A stretch of 64,000 nt of DNA from Vandiemenella viatica (lineage: Eukaryota; Arthropoda; Insecta; Orthoptera; Morabidae), in assembly GCA_031002005.1 (NCBI GenBank), contig JARYHS010011408.1, positions 217,227,473-217,291,472 on the forward strand. The letters are read 5' to 3'. A program made the translations under genes and the position numbers. Positions within the stretch are counted from its first letter, which is position 1, and every line of letters begins with the position of its first letter. Below, in pieces: positions 22,676 to 33,904 of this stretch. Under the pieces are notes generated by a model. It saw nothing but the letters and a program-made list of their open reading frames with translations. It ran no database searches and was not told the origin of the DNA.

Positions 22676-23349
22676 ATAATAATTTATCGGAAATTCCTCC
22701 CCTAGACCTACGAAGGAAACAGATAGGGTTAAACTTTTGGTTAAGGGTATGCTCTAAAAAAGATCACATTCTGATGAAGAAGGTACAGAGCTTAGCTCAC
22801 GAGACGCAAAGAAAACCACCAAACCTTCAAAAGACTCCGAGACTTATAAGCTATTGGGAATCAACAAACCAATGGAATATCCACAAAAAAGAAATTAACG
22901 ACCTATATTCGGTGATCGAACCATGGCAAAAAGCGGACTTATCCATGCGTGTGCATCCAACCCTCACACTGAAGATGACAGAGAAGAAATTCTACATGTC
23001 AGAAGAGGCGGTTCAAAAGACGATGGAAATTTTAAACACTAGATGGAATGGCTGGTCGCAGATTTACACAGATGGAGCGAAGGTGGGAGAGGAGGTTTGT
23101 GCGGCCGCCTATGCTTACCCGGCGAATAATATCGTAGAAGCATACCGCCTACCGGACCAATTCTCGAGCTTCTCTGCCGAACTACACAGACGGAAAAAAA
23201 AAATCCCAACACCAAGAAAAAATTATTGTAGAGTAATGAAATTTGGACAATGCATTTGTCAAGTTAACATGTTTAATTGATTAAATTTTCAAGATCACAG
23301 GTTAATTTAAGCTCAAGAAAATGCATTTCAAATGTGAAATACTGTTAAA

Positions 23350-24114
23350 TTAATAGCCGGTGTAACCTCCAGAATTTTTAATGCAAGCCTGCAAACGTGA
23401 ATGCATTGTGTCATACAGGTTTCGAATGTCACTTTGTGGTATGGAGTTCCATGCTTGTTGTACTTGTGCTGTCAATACTGGGACGGTCAGTGCTGGCTGT
23501 GGATGATGCTGGAGTTGTCGTCCAATGATATCCCATACGTGTTCAATTGGAGACAGATCTGGTGATCTCGCAGGCCAAGGTAACATGTCGACACTCTGTA
23601 GAGCACGTTGCGAGACAACAGCGGTATGAGGGCGAGCGTTATCCTGTTGAAAAACTCCCCCTTGAATGCTGTTCATGAATGGCAGCACTACAGGTTGAAT
23701 TACCAGACTGACGTACAAATTTGCAGTCAGTGTGTTTGGTATAACCACAAGAGTGCTCCTGCTGTCATAGGAAATTGCTCCCCAGACCATGACTCCAGGT
23801 GTAGGTCCAGTGTGTCTAGGCCGCAGACAGTTTGGTTGCAGGCGTTCCCCTGGCCTCCTTCTGACCAACACTCGGCCATCACTGGCACCAAGGCAGAACC
23901 TGCTTTCATCAGAAAACACAACAGATCTCCACTCCGTCCTCCAATGAGCTCTGGCTTGACACCACTGGAGTCGCAAACGGCGATGGCTTGTAGTCAGTGG
24001 AATGCACGCTACAGGGCGCCTGGCTCGGAGCTGTCCTTGAAGTAACCGATTTCTAACAGTTCGTTGTGTCCACTGTGGTACCAACTGCAGCTCGAATTTC
24101 TGTAGTGCTGCCAT
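23350..24114 (-). pseudogene. Tc1-like transposase, N-terminus missing
   Basis: A 254-residue frame with no internal stop. It shows a partial linker (QRTVRNRLLQGQLRARRPV), VVFSDESRFCLG with the first catalytic Asp, VMVWGAISYD, FQQDNARPHTAVVSQRAL with the second Asp, and WPARSPDLSPIEHVWD with the Glu. Full Tc1 transposases are about 340 residues. The paired helix-turn-helix at the N-terminus is lost because the coding strand runs into the inverted arm at 24,100. The catalytic core looks complete, but without DNA binding it should not be functional. The count between the second Asp and the Glu is 32 residues. Confidence 0.88.
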
Positions 24115-24610
24115 TCATGAACAGCATTCAAGGGGGAGTTTTTCAACAGGATAAACGCTCGCCCTCATACCGCTGTTGTCTCGCAACGTGCTCTACAGAG
24201 TGTCGACATGTTACCTTGGCCTGCGAGATCACCAGATCTGTCTCCAATTGAACACGTATGGGATATCATTGGACGACAACTCCAGCATCATCCACAGCCA
24301 GCACTGACCGTCCCAGTATTGACAGCACAAGTACAACAAGCATGGAACTCCATACCACAAAGTGACATTCGAAACCTGTATGACACAATGCATTCACGTT
24401 GTGCAAGGCTTGCATTAAAAATTCTGGAGGTTACACCGGCTATTAATTTAACAGTATTTCACATTTGAAATGCATTTTCTTGAGCTTAAATTAACCTGTG
24501 ATCTTGAAAATTTAATCAATTAAACATGTTAACTTGACAAATGCATTGTCCAAATTTCATTACTCTACAATAATTTTTTCTTGGTGTTGGGATTTTTTTT
24601 TCCGTCTGTG
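24100..24610 (+). repeat. Right arm of the Tc1-like palindrome
   Basis: Reverse complement of 23,185-23,693. It encodes on the plus strand the transposase end MLPWPARSPDLSPIEHVWDI through the C-terminus, with a short insertion (GTTGTGCAAGGC against GTTTGCAGGC) that alters the last residues. It has no start or catalytic Asp residues of its own. Confidence 0.92.
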
Positions 24611-25451
24611 TATTTACTATCCTCAAAGCGCTACAATTCATCGGAAAATCAGATTTAAAGAAAGTAGTCATCTGTTCAGACTCCAGAAGTGCCCTACAGA
24701 CAATCTTGGGAATCCCAAAAGGTAAAACTAAAAAATTATCTGGCATACGAAGTAGCCCGTGAGATAAAAAAATTGACAGTACAGGACGTGGATATAATAT
24801 TTCAATGGGTGCCAAGCCACGTGGGAATACACGGTAATGAAATGGCCGACAGGGTGGCAAAAACACAGCTAGCGGCCAATGAAAAAATTGAACGTGGCCA
24901 CTCCATTCACAGATTTCAGACATTGGACAGCAATCCTGATAAGACAAGAATGGGAAGAGAAATTGGAAAACAAGAAAGGAACAAAAGGACTTTGGCATCG
25001 GGCAATAAGTAATAAGATCAACAAGAAACCATGGTATGAAATAAAAGAATTAAGCAGGAAAGAGATTACCCTAATTAACAGACTGCGCACAGGACACACC
25101 CTATTAAATGATAAAAAGTACATTATGAAAATCACGGACTCACCGAACTGCTCCACATGTGGGGCAATAGAAGATATTTATCATTACTTTCTCAGATGTG
25201 ATGAATACAAAGAAACCAGAAAAGAACTAATAAGAAAAGCTACAAAAATTACAGACATAATATCCCTTATGACTACTCTTTCAGAACCAGACGCAAAAGC
25301 CAAGTACGTTGTAAAAACCAAGAACCTAATATAAAGTCATTATAATAAAGAAAACTAATAACTAAAACCTAGTATCCCTACCCTCCGCTCCTGGCGAGAT
25401 TTGCCTAAGGCTAAATGCCCCCCCCCCCCCAAAAAAAAAAGAAAAAAAAAT

Positions 25452-26740
25452 TAATCGGAGTAATTTAAAATGCAAAATGTGTATCGTCGTGGTTGACTAA
25501 AAGAAGTATTAAATTTAACGCGTGTGATCAGAACAGAGTATTTTCTTTACTGATGTAACAATAATACCTTCAGATAGTGTGGTTATTATAAAAAGTTAAC
25601 GAACTGTCGGCTGAATGGTTAGAGGCCCAAAAAACCCAAAACACGCCATGCCTTCGTTTAATGTAGAGTCTAATCTCCTATATAATTTCCTAAGCTCGCT
25701 CACTCACTTACCTCGATAGTAAATGGCTGGAGAACAGTGTCACGTGTCAGATTACGCTCGCAAATTAACAGCGACCAGAGATATCATTAAAAGAAATTGT
25801 AGATTATATCCACAAATAACAGCTAAGCAACTGCTACAAAATTAATTGCGATGATACATTCATTGAGTGTGCTTTTCGTAGCATTTCATGGTTAAAAAAA
25901 TATCGACAACCTTTACGGCTGAAAAAACGTGGAACTGCTTTTCAGTAACATGTTGCTAATGAAAGCAACATAAAAACTTTAGAAAACTTAAATTACTCAT
26001 GGTATCTACTGTAACGACGAATGCCAATTGTCATTCCAGCCTATGCTAAATTTCAATTTATTTAAAACTTTCGCTAATGTTGTTGCTTGACGATTTATTT
26101 GCTTTTTACGTATTTATTGGCCCCTTCGGCAATGGTCTTTGTTCATGCACACTGAAAGTGAGTTATTAGGTTGTTTAAAGTGGCCATCGGACCAAATATG
26201 TTACTGAATGTAGTATTCTGTTAATTCATTTCTTCAGAGTTGCTCAACTGTTTAATAATCTGGAATCTGTATTAAATTCTCTGGCCGTTACAGACACTAT
26301 AACCAAAGATTACATTATGAATTCCCACCCCCAATAAAAAACAATATAATCCTTTCTAAGAAAACAGGAATACTTCTAATTTTGCAGAGTGAACTTTAAG
26401 GCTCAAATACAAGTCAAGTTTGTATTTCAGCAAATTCGAGTCTACGACCTTTGAAACAATTATACGATAGCGCTATCGCCCCTATCCGTGTTTAATACCT
26501 ACGTCTATTACTACTTCTCAGTTCTTCAAGCTTAAGATACTTTATTCACCCTCAGGGTGCAACACAGATCAACTTCGTATTTGGTCAGATCAGGTCAACC
26601 TGTCATAATCTTTCACCCTAAAAACTGGAATTATTGTAGACTCGTGAAGATACGGAAAAAAACTGTCACTAGTTACGCTAATAAACCCACTACCTTATGA
26701 GGGATGTATTGATGCAAGACATAAGCAGGGACAGTTCGCA
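25452..26740. other. No gene supported
   Basis: AT-rich DNA with no frame above 60 codons and no transposon ends recognised. Confidence 0.55.
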
Positions 26741-26744
26741 AGAG

Positions 26745-27075
26745 ACTAAATCTACTAGAATCCACATTTAAACGGGGGCAGTTCGCATGATGTGGAGATG
26801 TACCAGGGAGTTGGTTTACAAACATTAGTCAGACCACTTCTTCAAAATGGTGGAGTGGTGTGGGATCGAAATTTGTGTATAAAACTCAGAAGTGGGAGGG
26901 CGTGCATAGGAGAGCAGTAGCAGGTGTTTATAGGAATCACAGCGGAAGGCAATCAGTAACAGATACAATAAAAGGGATGGGTTAAGAGTCATTGGAAGAC
27001 AGAAGACGGGTGAAGATAATGTTTGGATTGTAGAAGGCTTACAATAGTAATGACGGAAGGGAGTAGCAAATTTTT
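26745..27075 (+). mobile_element. CR1-like LINE fragment
   Basis: Broken frames give LVRPLLQNGGVVWD, a VHRRAVAGVYRNHSGRQSVT-like block and SLEDRRRVKIMFGL, i.e. the C-terminal region of the CR1 family. The fragment stops near the FFFCRV phrase where a SINE begins. Decayed. Confidence 0.7.
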
Positions 27076-27109
27076 CTTTTGTAGGGTCTTTTTTCTGTCA
27101 TCAGTCTCT

Positions 27110-27344
27110 CTTTTTTTATTTTTATTTTTTATTTATTGCTTTACGCCTCGTCGACGGCTATGGGCATTAGAGGTGGAATGGGACTGGGGACAAGGAACGG
27201 AAAGAAATTCCGTCATGGCCTTTTTGAAGGAAGCTTCCCGGCATTCGCCTCGAGTGATTTGGGGAAACCATGAAAAAACCAAATCTGGATGCCCGGACGG
27301 GGATTCGAACCCGCGTTCTCCCGAATGCGAGACCAGAACGTTAT
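27110..27344 (-). repeat. tRNA-derived SINE (family A)
   Basis: Minus-strand copy: B box region GGTTCGAACCC-type (seen on plus as GGGGATTCGAACCCGCG), core CGAGGCGAATGCCGGGAAGC and a GTCGACGAGGCGTAAAGC tail ending in an AT-rich run at 27,110-27,140. It directly abuts the 3' end of an RTE fragment. Confidence 0.88.
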
Positions 27345-28830
27345 CAGTCTCTCGACTGGTTTGATGCAATCCTCCATCCCTTCCAATCTTGTGCTAACCT
27401 TTTCAACTCAACATACCCCTTACCACCCACGTCCTCAATTATCTGATTCAAATATTCTAATCTCTGTCTTTCTCTGCACTTCCTACCTTTGGAGTTTTCC
27501 CTCCACTAACAAGTTAACCAATCCTGAATGTCTCAAAACATGTCCCACGATCCTGTCTCTTCTTTCTGTAAGAATCTTCCACAAACTCTTACCGAGCATG
27601 GTGGGTGAGAGGTTAACGTTCCGGCCTCGCATTCGGGAGGACGCCGGTTCGAATCCCCGTCCGGTCATCCAGATTTGGGTTTTCCATGCCTTCCCCAAAT
27701 CACTCCAGGCGAAAGCCGGGATTCTTCCTTCAAAAGGCCATGGTCAAATTCCTACCCGTTCCGCCTCTAATGACCCCGACGTCGATGAGGCGTAAACCCA
27801 TAAGTAAAAATAAAATAAAAAATACACACACACAAACTTCTTTCCCCATCCATCATTTCCAAAACTCGTTCGTTTCGGATTTTATCTGTCCACTTAATTT
27901 TCAGCATCCTTCTATATAACCATATTTCAGATGCTTTAATGTTCCTTCTCTCTGGTATTCCTAAAGTCCATGCTTCGCTACCATAAAGTGCTGTGTTCCA
28001 CACTTTTTTAAAAAGTTTTTCTAAGTCCTAGATCAATATTTGAATCTAAAAGATTTCTGTTTTTCATAAAGGCTCTTTTTGCTAGTGTGTTAGTCCTATT
28101 TTGTTTTTATCATAATTTCTGCTTCGGCCATCGGTAGTAATTTTACTTCCTAAGTAGCAAAAGTCACTAACTTCTCCTATCTTATTCGGCCCTATTTTAT
28201 ATTTTATCTACATTATTAGTATCATTTCAGCTACATTTCATCACTTTTGTCCTGCTTTTGTTTATATTTAGTGCAAAATCATCCTTCAGTATTTTGTTCA
28301 TGACAATCAGTAACTTCCTCAAAATCGTCAGCCTAACAAGACAATGTCATCGGCAAATCGTAGCAGGCTGATTTTTTTTTCTCCTTGAACACTTATGCCT
28401 CGTTCAAATCTTTCTTTCACTTCCTTTATTTCATCTTCTACATACAAGTTGAATATTAATGGGGATGGACTACAATCTTGTATCACTCACGTTTTGACTG
28501 ATGCGTGTCTCTCAAGATTTTCTATTTTTATAACAGCTATTTGATTCTTATAAAGATTATATATTCTTCTATCTCGGTATTTTAGACCTGACTTCCCAGA
28601 AATTTTGAAGATCTTGTCCCACCTAGCATTATCAAAAGCTTTTTTCAAGTCAACAAACGCCGTAAAAGTATGTTTGTTTTTCTTGATCCGCCCTTAAAGT
28701 ATTAATCTTAAGGCCAGAATTGCTTCTCTTGTGTCGCGGTTTTTCCTAAAGCCCAACTGATCATCTACTATCCCTTCTACTACACTTTCCAATCTTCTGT
28801 GTATCATTCTGTAGGTAAGGATAGGTAAAG
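27345..28830 (-). mobile_element. RTE-like LINE, 3' part
   Basis: On the minus strand the order is: RT thumb and palm near 28,830-28,340 with FADDIVLL (opposite 28,341-28,365) and QGCSLSP-type phrases; then the WTDKIRNERVLEMM and VLRHSGLVNLLVEG C-terminus; then a 3' end with CATCAAACCAGTCGAGAGAC. A family A SINE at 27,591-27,831 splits it. The same family is seen on the plus strand at 42,246-44,425. Many stops. Confidence 0.8.
27591..27831 (+). repeat. tRNA-derived SINE (family A) with target duplication
   Basis: It runs from ACCGAGCATGGTGGGTGAGA through B box GGTTCGAATCC, core CTCCAGGCGAAAGCCGGGAT and GTCGATGAGGCG to an A-rich end with CA steps. It is inserted in the RTE fragment. ACAAACTCTT (27,581-27,590) and ACAAACTTCTT (27,832-27,842) are the likely target duplication, matching the uninterrupted RTE copy near 44,200. 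Confidence 0.9.
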
Positions 28831-28960
28831 CACCGAAAGAGTTTAAAGCTGGAATTCATAAAAAGCAAGTATAGGTGAGTGGTGACAAATCATTTCACGG
28901 GATGATGGGGATGTAGACGTGTGTGGCCTATCGCAATTAAAATTAAATTAAATTAATTTT
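28831..28960 (+). mobile_element. CR1-like LINE extreme 3' end
   Basis: KEFKAGIHKKQ-like coding, a short 3' UTR and a terminal AATTAAAATTAAATTAAATT run match the 3' end of the 21,045-21,720 copy. Only about 130 bp were inserted. Confidence 0.65.
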
Positions 28961-30800
28961 CCTTTCGATTGCAGATCAGAAGAGTATGAGTGGTTTGGAC
29001 AGGCTGCAAGAGGCCCAGCAGAGTTCTCAAGCTAGAAGAAACACAGTGTTGTACCACGAAAGTTTACGACGGCTCAGGTGTTTCACCTTTCCCTCGCAAG
29101 CAAGTTCTTTCTGGCTTTAGTGCCCTGTGTAGTCTGTGAGAAAGTGACATTCCCAGCGCAAAGTACGGCCTGAATGCACCTTACCTCTCCTCGTATTATC
29201 TGATAGTGTTGGATTTTTGTCTGAGGGTGATAAATAGTAAATCATTGAAATATTTGTAATAAATATTGCATACCTTCACGAGATTTTGTAGAATACCAGT
29301 GATTATTTCTCTCTTCAATCAATTCCTGATTTGCACATTTCCTGTTAAGTCCAGACCAATGCAGATGTACATTTGTAGGTGATAGATGCCCTCCATTATT
29401 GTGTTTGAGAATAGCCTAATCTTTGAAAATGCTGCAGAGAATTCCATTGTAGAATGACAAGCACGATAAAGGAAATGGATTCGCCAGGCAGCATTTTCGG
29501 TGGATTTGCGCGCATTACCAGAGAAAGAGAAATCAGAGCTGTGAAGTAGGCTTCAGCAGGCTGAACTAACAGTACTTGTACTCTCAAATTTTTAGTGTCC
29601 TTAATGTCATTTCTGAAAATACGTTTGATTGTAAAAATTCTACCTTGAACTTATAACTACATCGAACTGTTTGTGGTGTCTATGCTCTTGTCACGAAAAT
29701 TGAGCTGAAATGGTTTTATTTTTACCTTAGTAAAAAATTTTTACAACTTTTGATACCTGTAGATTTAAAACAACAATAGCGTTCATTGCAACGTTTATTT
29801 CCGGCAATGGAAGCTACATACATGTATAAAAAATTAGAAAACCTAGTACTACAGAACGCAGGTTGTGGCACCTATGAAGAATTATACCACCGCTGTGGCA
29901 CAAATTTTAAGTGCACTAGCAGTAATAATAATAATAAATATGCCAAAACACATAAACAATAAAATAATTCACAAAAAACTGTAATGACCGAAAATTTTGA
30001 GGATACATTAAGGCCTCTAGTGCAGAAGTCACAGTTTTCTCTCCAAAGCCGATAAAATAAAAACTTGCCGAAAAAGATACCTTACCCGTAAAATGTAGGG
30101 CGGCTGAAGGCAGAGGCAGAGAAGAAAAAAATCGTAGAAATTACTCTCCAGAATTTGACTTGAGAATTAGTTGTCCAGGTATGCACCGTCCTCATATTAA
30201 TGCTGCGAATGAATTAGGCAAACAGTTATTTTTTTTAAGAGATACTTGTAAGCGGATAGATGGTGACCATTTCAAAAGTGGAAACTTTATCCGTTCTTTT
30301 GTAAGGTAAATTTGTGTGTATGTGGTGTGGGGGGACTCCGTATCTAAAAGGATATAGCGCACTGTTACAGATGCTCGGTTGTCTGTCGCTATCTGCCTCC
30401 GATTTCTAGCTTTTAAATGAAATAAGGTGATTTAATGACCCGAAACCGAATACTATGTCTACATTTTTGTAAAATTATGTTCTAGTTGGTTCCGTTGGAA
30501 TAAGGTATACAGATATCTAGAAATCGCCCAGTGTAGATTTTTTTTTTTTTTTTTGCTGGAAATTAAACGAGTGAGCGGTTGTTAATTTGTCAGTTTTAGG
30601 AAATTTTTGTTAGTAGTTGTATCTCAAACATCATTACCCCCTAGGAACTTGAAATATGTCCCTAATATAGAAAATATCTCTTACTTAAACGACAAATACT
30701 AAGAATTCTTACATCTAAGATATTTTGTAAGTTGCAAGGAAAATAAATAAGCCCTATTACTCTGAAGTTGCTTTGTTAAATCCTAACACCATTTTATTTA
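28961..30800. other. No gene supported
   Basis: A 3'-splice-like TTTCCTTTCGATTGCAG at 28,958-28,976 is followed by a short GC-richer segment to about 29,100, but the frames are short and unrecognised. An ATA/AAT run is at 29,923-29,938 and a T-run at 30,538-30,554. No element limits seen. Confidence 0.45.
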
Positions 30801-30802
30801 AA

Positions 30803-31047
30803 ATTTTTGGTGGGTGAGCGGTTAATGCCCTGGCTTCGCTTTCTGAAGAACGCCGGTTCGAATCTCCATCCGGCCATCCAGATTTGGGTTTTGAATGGTT
30901 TCTCCAAATCACTCCAGGCGAATGACAGGATGCTTCCATCAAAAGGCCATGGCCGACTTACTTCCCGTACCTTGTTCCCAGCCCCATCCCGCCTCTAATG
31001 ACCTCAATGTCGACGAGGCGTAAAGCCATAAGTAAAAAAAAAAAGAA
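30803..31047 (+). repeat. tRNA-derived SINE (family A)
   Basis: GGTGGGTGAGCGGTTAATG head, GGTTCGAATCTCC B box, CCAGGCGAATGACAGGATGC core, AAAAGGCCATGGCCGAC and GTCGACGAGGCGTAAAGCCA tail with a final A-run. Nearly full length. Confidence 0.9.
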
Positions 31048-31204
31048 CTGAACAACTGCACTAATGATCTAATGATGCGGCAATTGTGAGCCGTGAGCCG
31101 AGTCCGATACCTAACATGAAAATGTGTAAGGCATTAGTTTTTTCACCAAGCAACTGCCATCTGAGCTACCACACACTAGATATTTGTTAAGATGATTAAA
31201 TTTT

Positions 31205-31400
31205 TTCTCGGCCTTACGCTTCATTAAGTTTTTGGTCGTTAAAGGTGGGGGAGGACGGTGAGTAAGAAACGAGAAGGAACTTTGCGATGACCTTTGGAAG
31301 GAATATTCCGGCAGTCTCCTGGAGCGATCTCGGGAACCATAATCTGAATGATAGAACAGGAATTTGAACTCGCTTTACAGGCTATTAGAATACAGAACCC
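31205..31400 (-). repeat. Old family A SINE copy
   Basis: Minus-strand, strongly diverged copy: remnants of the GGCGTAA tail, GGAAGGAATATTCCGGCAGT core and a damaged B box (GAATTTGAACTCGC on the plus strand). Its 5' end is cut by the MITE at 31,401. Confidence 0.6.
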
Positions 31401-31645
31401 GTATCGGTTCATGCAAGAAGGGGCTTAAGTCTATCTGGATGCATTTTGAGAGGAAAAAAATGTATGCACTGGTCTCTTCTTGCAAACAACGATGAAATGT
31501 GATAACTTCTAGGGGCTCAGGGATTAAGTGCAGAAGGTCTTTTCATGCACAGATCGACATAAGCACCTTCCATAACCTGACACCCACCAATTATTCAAAA
31601 TCTCCCAAACATGGATTTTAAGTGCCTTCTTGCATGAACCGATAC
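31401..31645. mobile_element. MITE with perfect 21-bp inverted repeats
   Basis: GTATCGGTTCATGCAAGAAG at the left and its exact reverse complement at the right enclose about 200 bp without coding frame. Homology extends imperfectly a further ten bases inward. If the TA in GTATCGG is the duplicated target, a mariner/Tc1-type origin is likely. Confidence 0.75.
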
Positions 31646-32059
31646 AGTCAAAGGAGGTTTGGCACTCACTTGCCAGACTTTTTTGTTAATGCCACCCCTT
31701 TCAAATACTTGAGTCTTAAAAACATATTCGTCTACAAAAACCAACCTTTACGAATGGTATACGAACGTTAAAGTAGGGGCAGAAACTGGGAATCGAAGCA
31801 GTAACAACTCAACACCAATAACAAAGGTCGGCAAACTACGGCCAGCGGCCTGTTTTCAATCCGAACGGCTTTTTTTAAGCATCAGGAATAAAGTATGTAA
31901 ATATTATATAGGTAAATAAATCACTTCCAAATTTAAAAAAATAATAGTTAAAAACATTTTTATTTCGGTTTATAACTAGAAGTATATATATATGTATGCA
32001 TGATCATTTTGGCCAAGTAGGACCCCCTTTATTTGGCTTGAAGTTACTTGCCGTGTTTC

Positions 32060-32270
32060 AACTAGGATTGTTAGCTCGAAGGGGGACCTACAGTTTAACG
32101 TGGAATCCGAACCACGAAAGCGTTCTGGCGTACTTCACATTACACAGCAACCTGTGCCAGAGGGGAACGTCGGGTTAAGCGTTGAGGAAATCCTCACTGA
32201 AACAGGGATTCAAACCGGGAACCTTTTGATCTCCACTCGGACGCCTTTACCACTGAACCACCAATTGAAA
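32060..32270 (-). repeat. tRNA-derived SINE (family B)
   Basis: The minus strand reads GGTGGTTCAGTGGTAAAGGC, then the B box GGTTTGAATCC, then a body with CGACGTTCCCCTCTGG and GTTCGGATTCCACG. The head equals that at 150-226. The 3' end grades into unknown sequence near 32,060. Confidence 0.65.
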
Positions 32271-32790
32271 TTTGCAGCCTGGTCAGCCGATCTTGATTTT
32301 TTTTTTCCCCCTAAGAGTCAGCCCTTTCGTAGAAAAGTTTTCCGACCATTGCCCATTAAGAGAAAATAACTGACCTATCATCTGCCAGGCCATTTGACGC
32401 ACAGTATTTTTAACGGTGTGTGTGTGATAAAGAGGAGAGCTAGTTTGTGGCGAGTCTGTTGTGCCTTGACCGCTCGCTTGTCGCTGACACTCGGCTGTTC
32501 ACAGCAGATGGACTCGCACACAATGGCCGGACAGCCGTTAACGAAACATGTCATCACGGGGCCTCAGCTTCCTCAAGTTTTCATAACGAACGAGATGAAT
32601 GTCACAGAGCTGCTTGGGAAACTAACAAAAGATGTGCTCATCGCATTGAAAGTGCACAACATGGAACCAATGTTGGTTTAAAAACCCAAATAACCAGCCT
32701 GCTCTACCAGATATATTTCCATCATTAATGAGAGCTACACTCGTTTTCCACTCTGTGAATGATTCCCAATATCACAAGAGAAAGCTAAGA
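32271..32790. other. No confident gene
   Basis: A GC-richer stretch (32,440-32,690) holds overlapping frames of 93-95 codons without recognisable domains. Neither a splice pattern nor homology can be argued from the sequence. Confidence 0.4.
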
Positions 32791-32794
32791 AATT

Positions 32795-32905
32795 GAAATA
32801 CAGGGAATAATTAAGCATGGTATCCGACAAGGCTCAATACTGGAACCTCTGCTATTCCAGACAAAAATAAATGACCACCTATCCATCCTGTATGGTAGTA
32901 AAAAC
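32795..32905 (+). mobile_element. LINE reverse transcriptase fragment
   Basis: The frame IIKHGIRQGSILEPLLFQTK with KINDHL following is the RT motif normally written G(I/V)RQGSILGPLLF. Only about 110 bp are recognisable. Confidence 0.6.
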
Positions 32906-33900
32906 ATGCCTTTATCTCGTCATTAAAAATAATAAATCGTTAAGCATTACTTCATTGAATTTATAAATGTATCTTTCTCACCATACACGTCTTACTGAAG
33001 TCGTTATTTCTTTTTTGTTTTTTTTTTTTTTTTTTAATAGATAAAAAGAGGAATGAATAATTCTGCTTTTGTTACGGAATTTTTTATAACCCGTACACCA
33101 CTCGTTGGAAATCAATGTCTTGATAAACTGTGCTGTAAGAAAGTAGATATAGTGCGTAGTGTGTCGTAAGGTGAAACGATACAAAGCTTTCGTTATTTCT
33201 TCTCCTTCTGCAGTCTTCTCCAAAGCAAGTACCTCTTAAATAATCAGTAACTCCAATCTATTATTTTTCTTATTAATGAAAAAATTATATGTTGACATTC
33301 ATGAAATTTACTCGGAATTCAGTAGCTACATAAAAATAGTAAATCGCAAACAGAAGCTAGAATAATCAGCAAATGAAGCAAAAAAAGGAAAACGTTTGGT
33401 ACCTACAGTACACGAACTTAAACAGGGCACAAACTATGAGGGTATATATAGTTTCGGCTAAAATTTTGAGAATTGCTGGTACTTGCAAAGAAATAAGTAA
33501 ATATCTGTCGCTCTTTCCAATCCTTGTAAAATGGTTTCATAATCGCTGAGTAAAGATGTTTAATCTCTTATTTTTTTTAATACTGTACGATTTCGAAGAC
33601 CAGTATATCAGCAAAAGTTGAACTAGAAAATATCAATTCACCTTCAGTTTTCTAGCTCAAAGATATATATGAATTTGTTTACTTGATATTTGGTTCAATG
33701 CTAAATTACGTGTTGTCCAAGAAATTTTATAGTTGAAAAGTGAATTGTAAAAACTTACTGTGAAAATCCCGGTACGGTCAGAAATTTTTTGGTGTTTTAC
33801 TTTTTTTTTTATTTGAGATACACCAGGACGATCCATAATTCGGATCCATCGGAATGTATACCAGGTAGTAAAAACACACTGTACTTCACGTCAGTTTTTC
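32906..33900. other. No gene seen
   Basis: AT-rich sequence with a T-run at 33,009-33,036. No frame with domain content. Confidence 0.55.
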
Positions 33901-33904
33901 CCCC

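Larger units (their letters stand above)
23185..24610 (-). mobile_element. Palindromic Tc1-like element
   Basis: The element is flanked by TA (23,183-23,184 and 24,611-24,612) and bounded by CACAGACGG and CCGTCTGTG. It is not a simple transposon. The last ~510 bp are a nearly exact inverted copy of the first ~509 bp, enclosing a 406-bp unique centre. The right arm therefore carries the transposase 3' end a second time on the plus strand, in place of the expected N-terminal DNA-binding region. The arms differ at few sites, including a 2-bp length difference near 24,400, which points to a recent event. Confidence 0.9.
22676..25451 (+). pseudogene. LINE ORF2 C-terminal half with RNase H, interrupted
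   Basis: A degenerate I/R1-group LINE polymerase. From 22,676 comes the segment after RT (PPLDLRRKQIGLNFWLRV). Next is the RNase H domain with its catalytic acids in order: TDGAK (23,072), AEL just before 23,184, CSDSRSAL (about 24,678) and HGNEMADRVAK (about 24,830). A zinc-ribbon-like CSTCGAIEDIYHYFLRC follows, then a stop at 25,332. The palindromic Tc1-like element occupies 23,185-24,610. Removing it and one TA leaves the flanks in frame. Frameshifts occur near A-runs at about 24,725 and 24,883. The 3' end is a C-tract plus A-rich tail (25,419-25,451). The RT and endonuclease are absent. Confidence 0.85.

Noticed and set aside
27646..27660. tRNA-like A and B boxes at many places
   Set aside because: All lie in SINE copies with shared non-tRNA bodies; no clover-leaf with a proper acceptor stem and short terminator was found, so no tRNA gene is called.
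28958..29100. Acceptor-like TTTCGATTGCAG followed by a possible short exon
   Set aside because: Frames are short, unrecognised and lack a convincing matching donor or partner exon; kept as intergenic.
32394..32728. 95- and 93-codon frames in a GC-richer stretch
   Set aside because: Two overlapping registers, no domain, no splice context.
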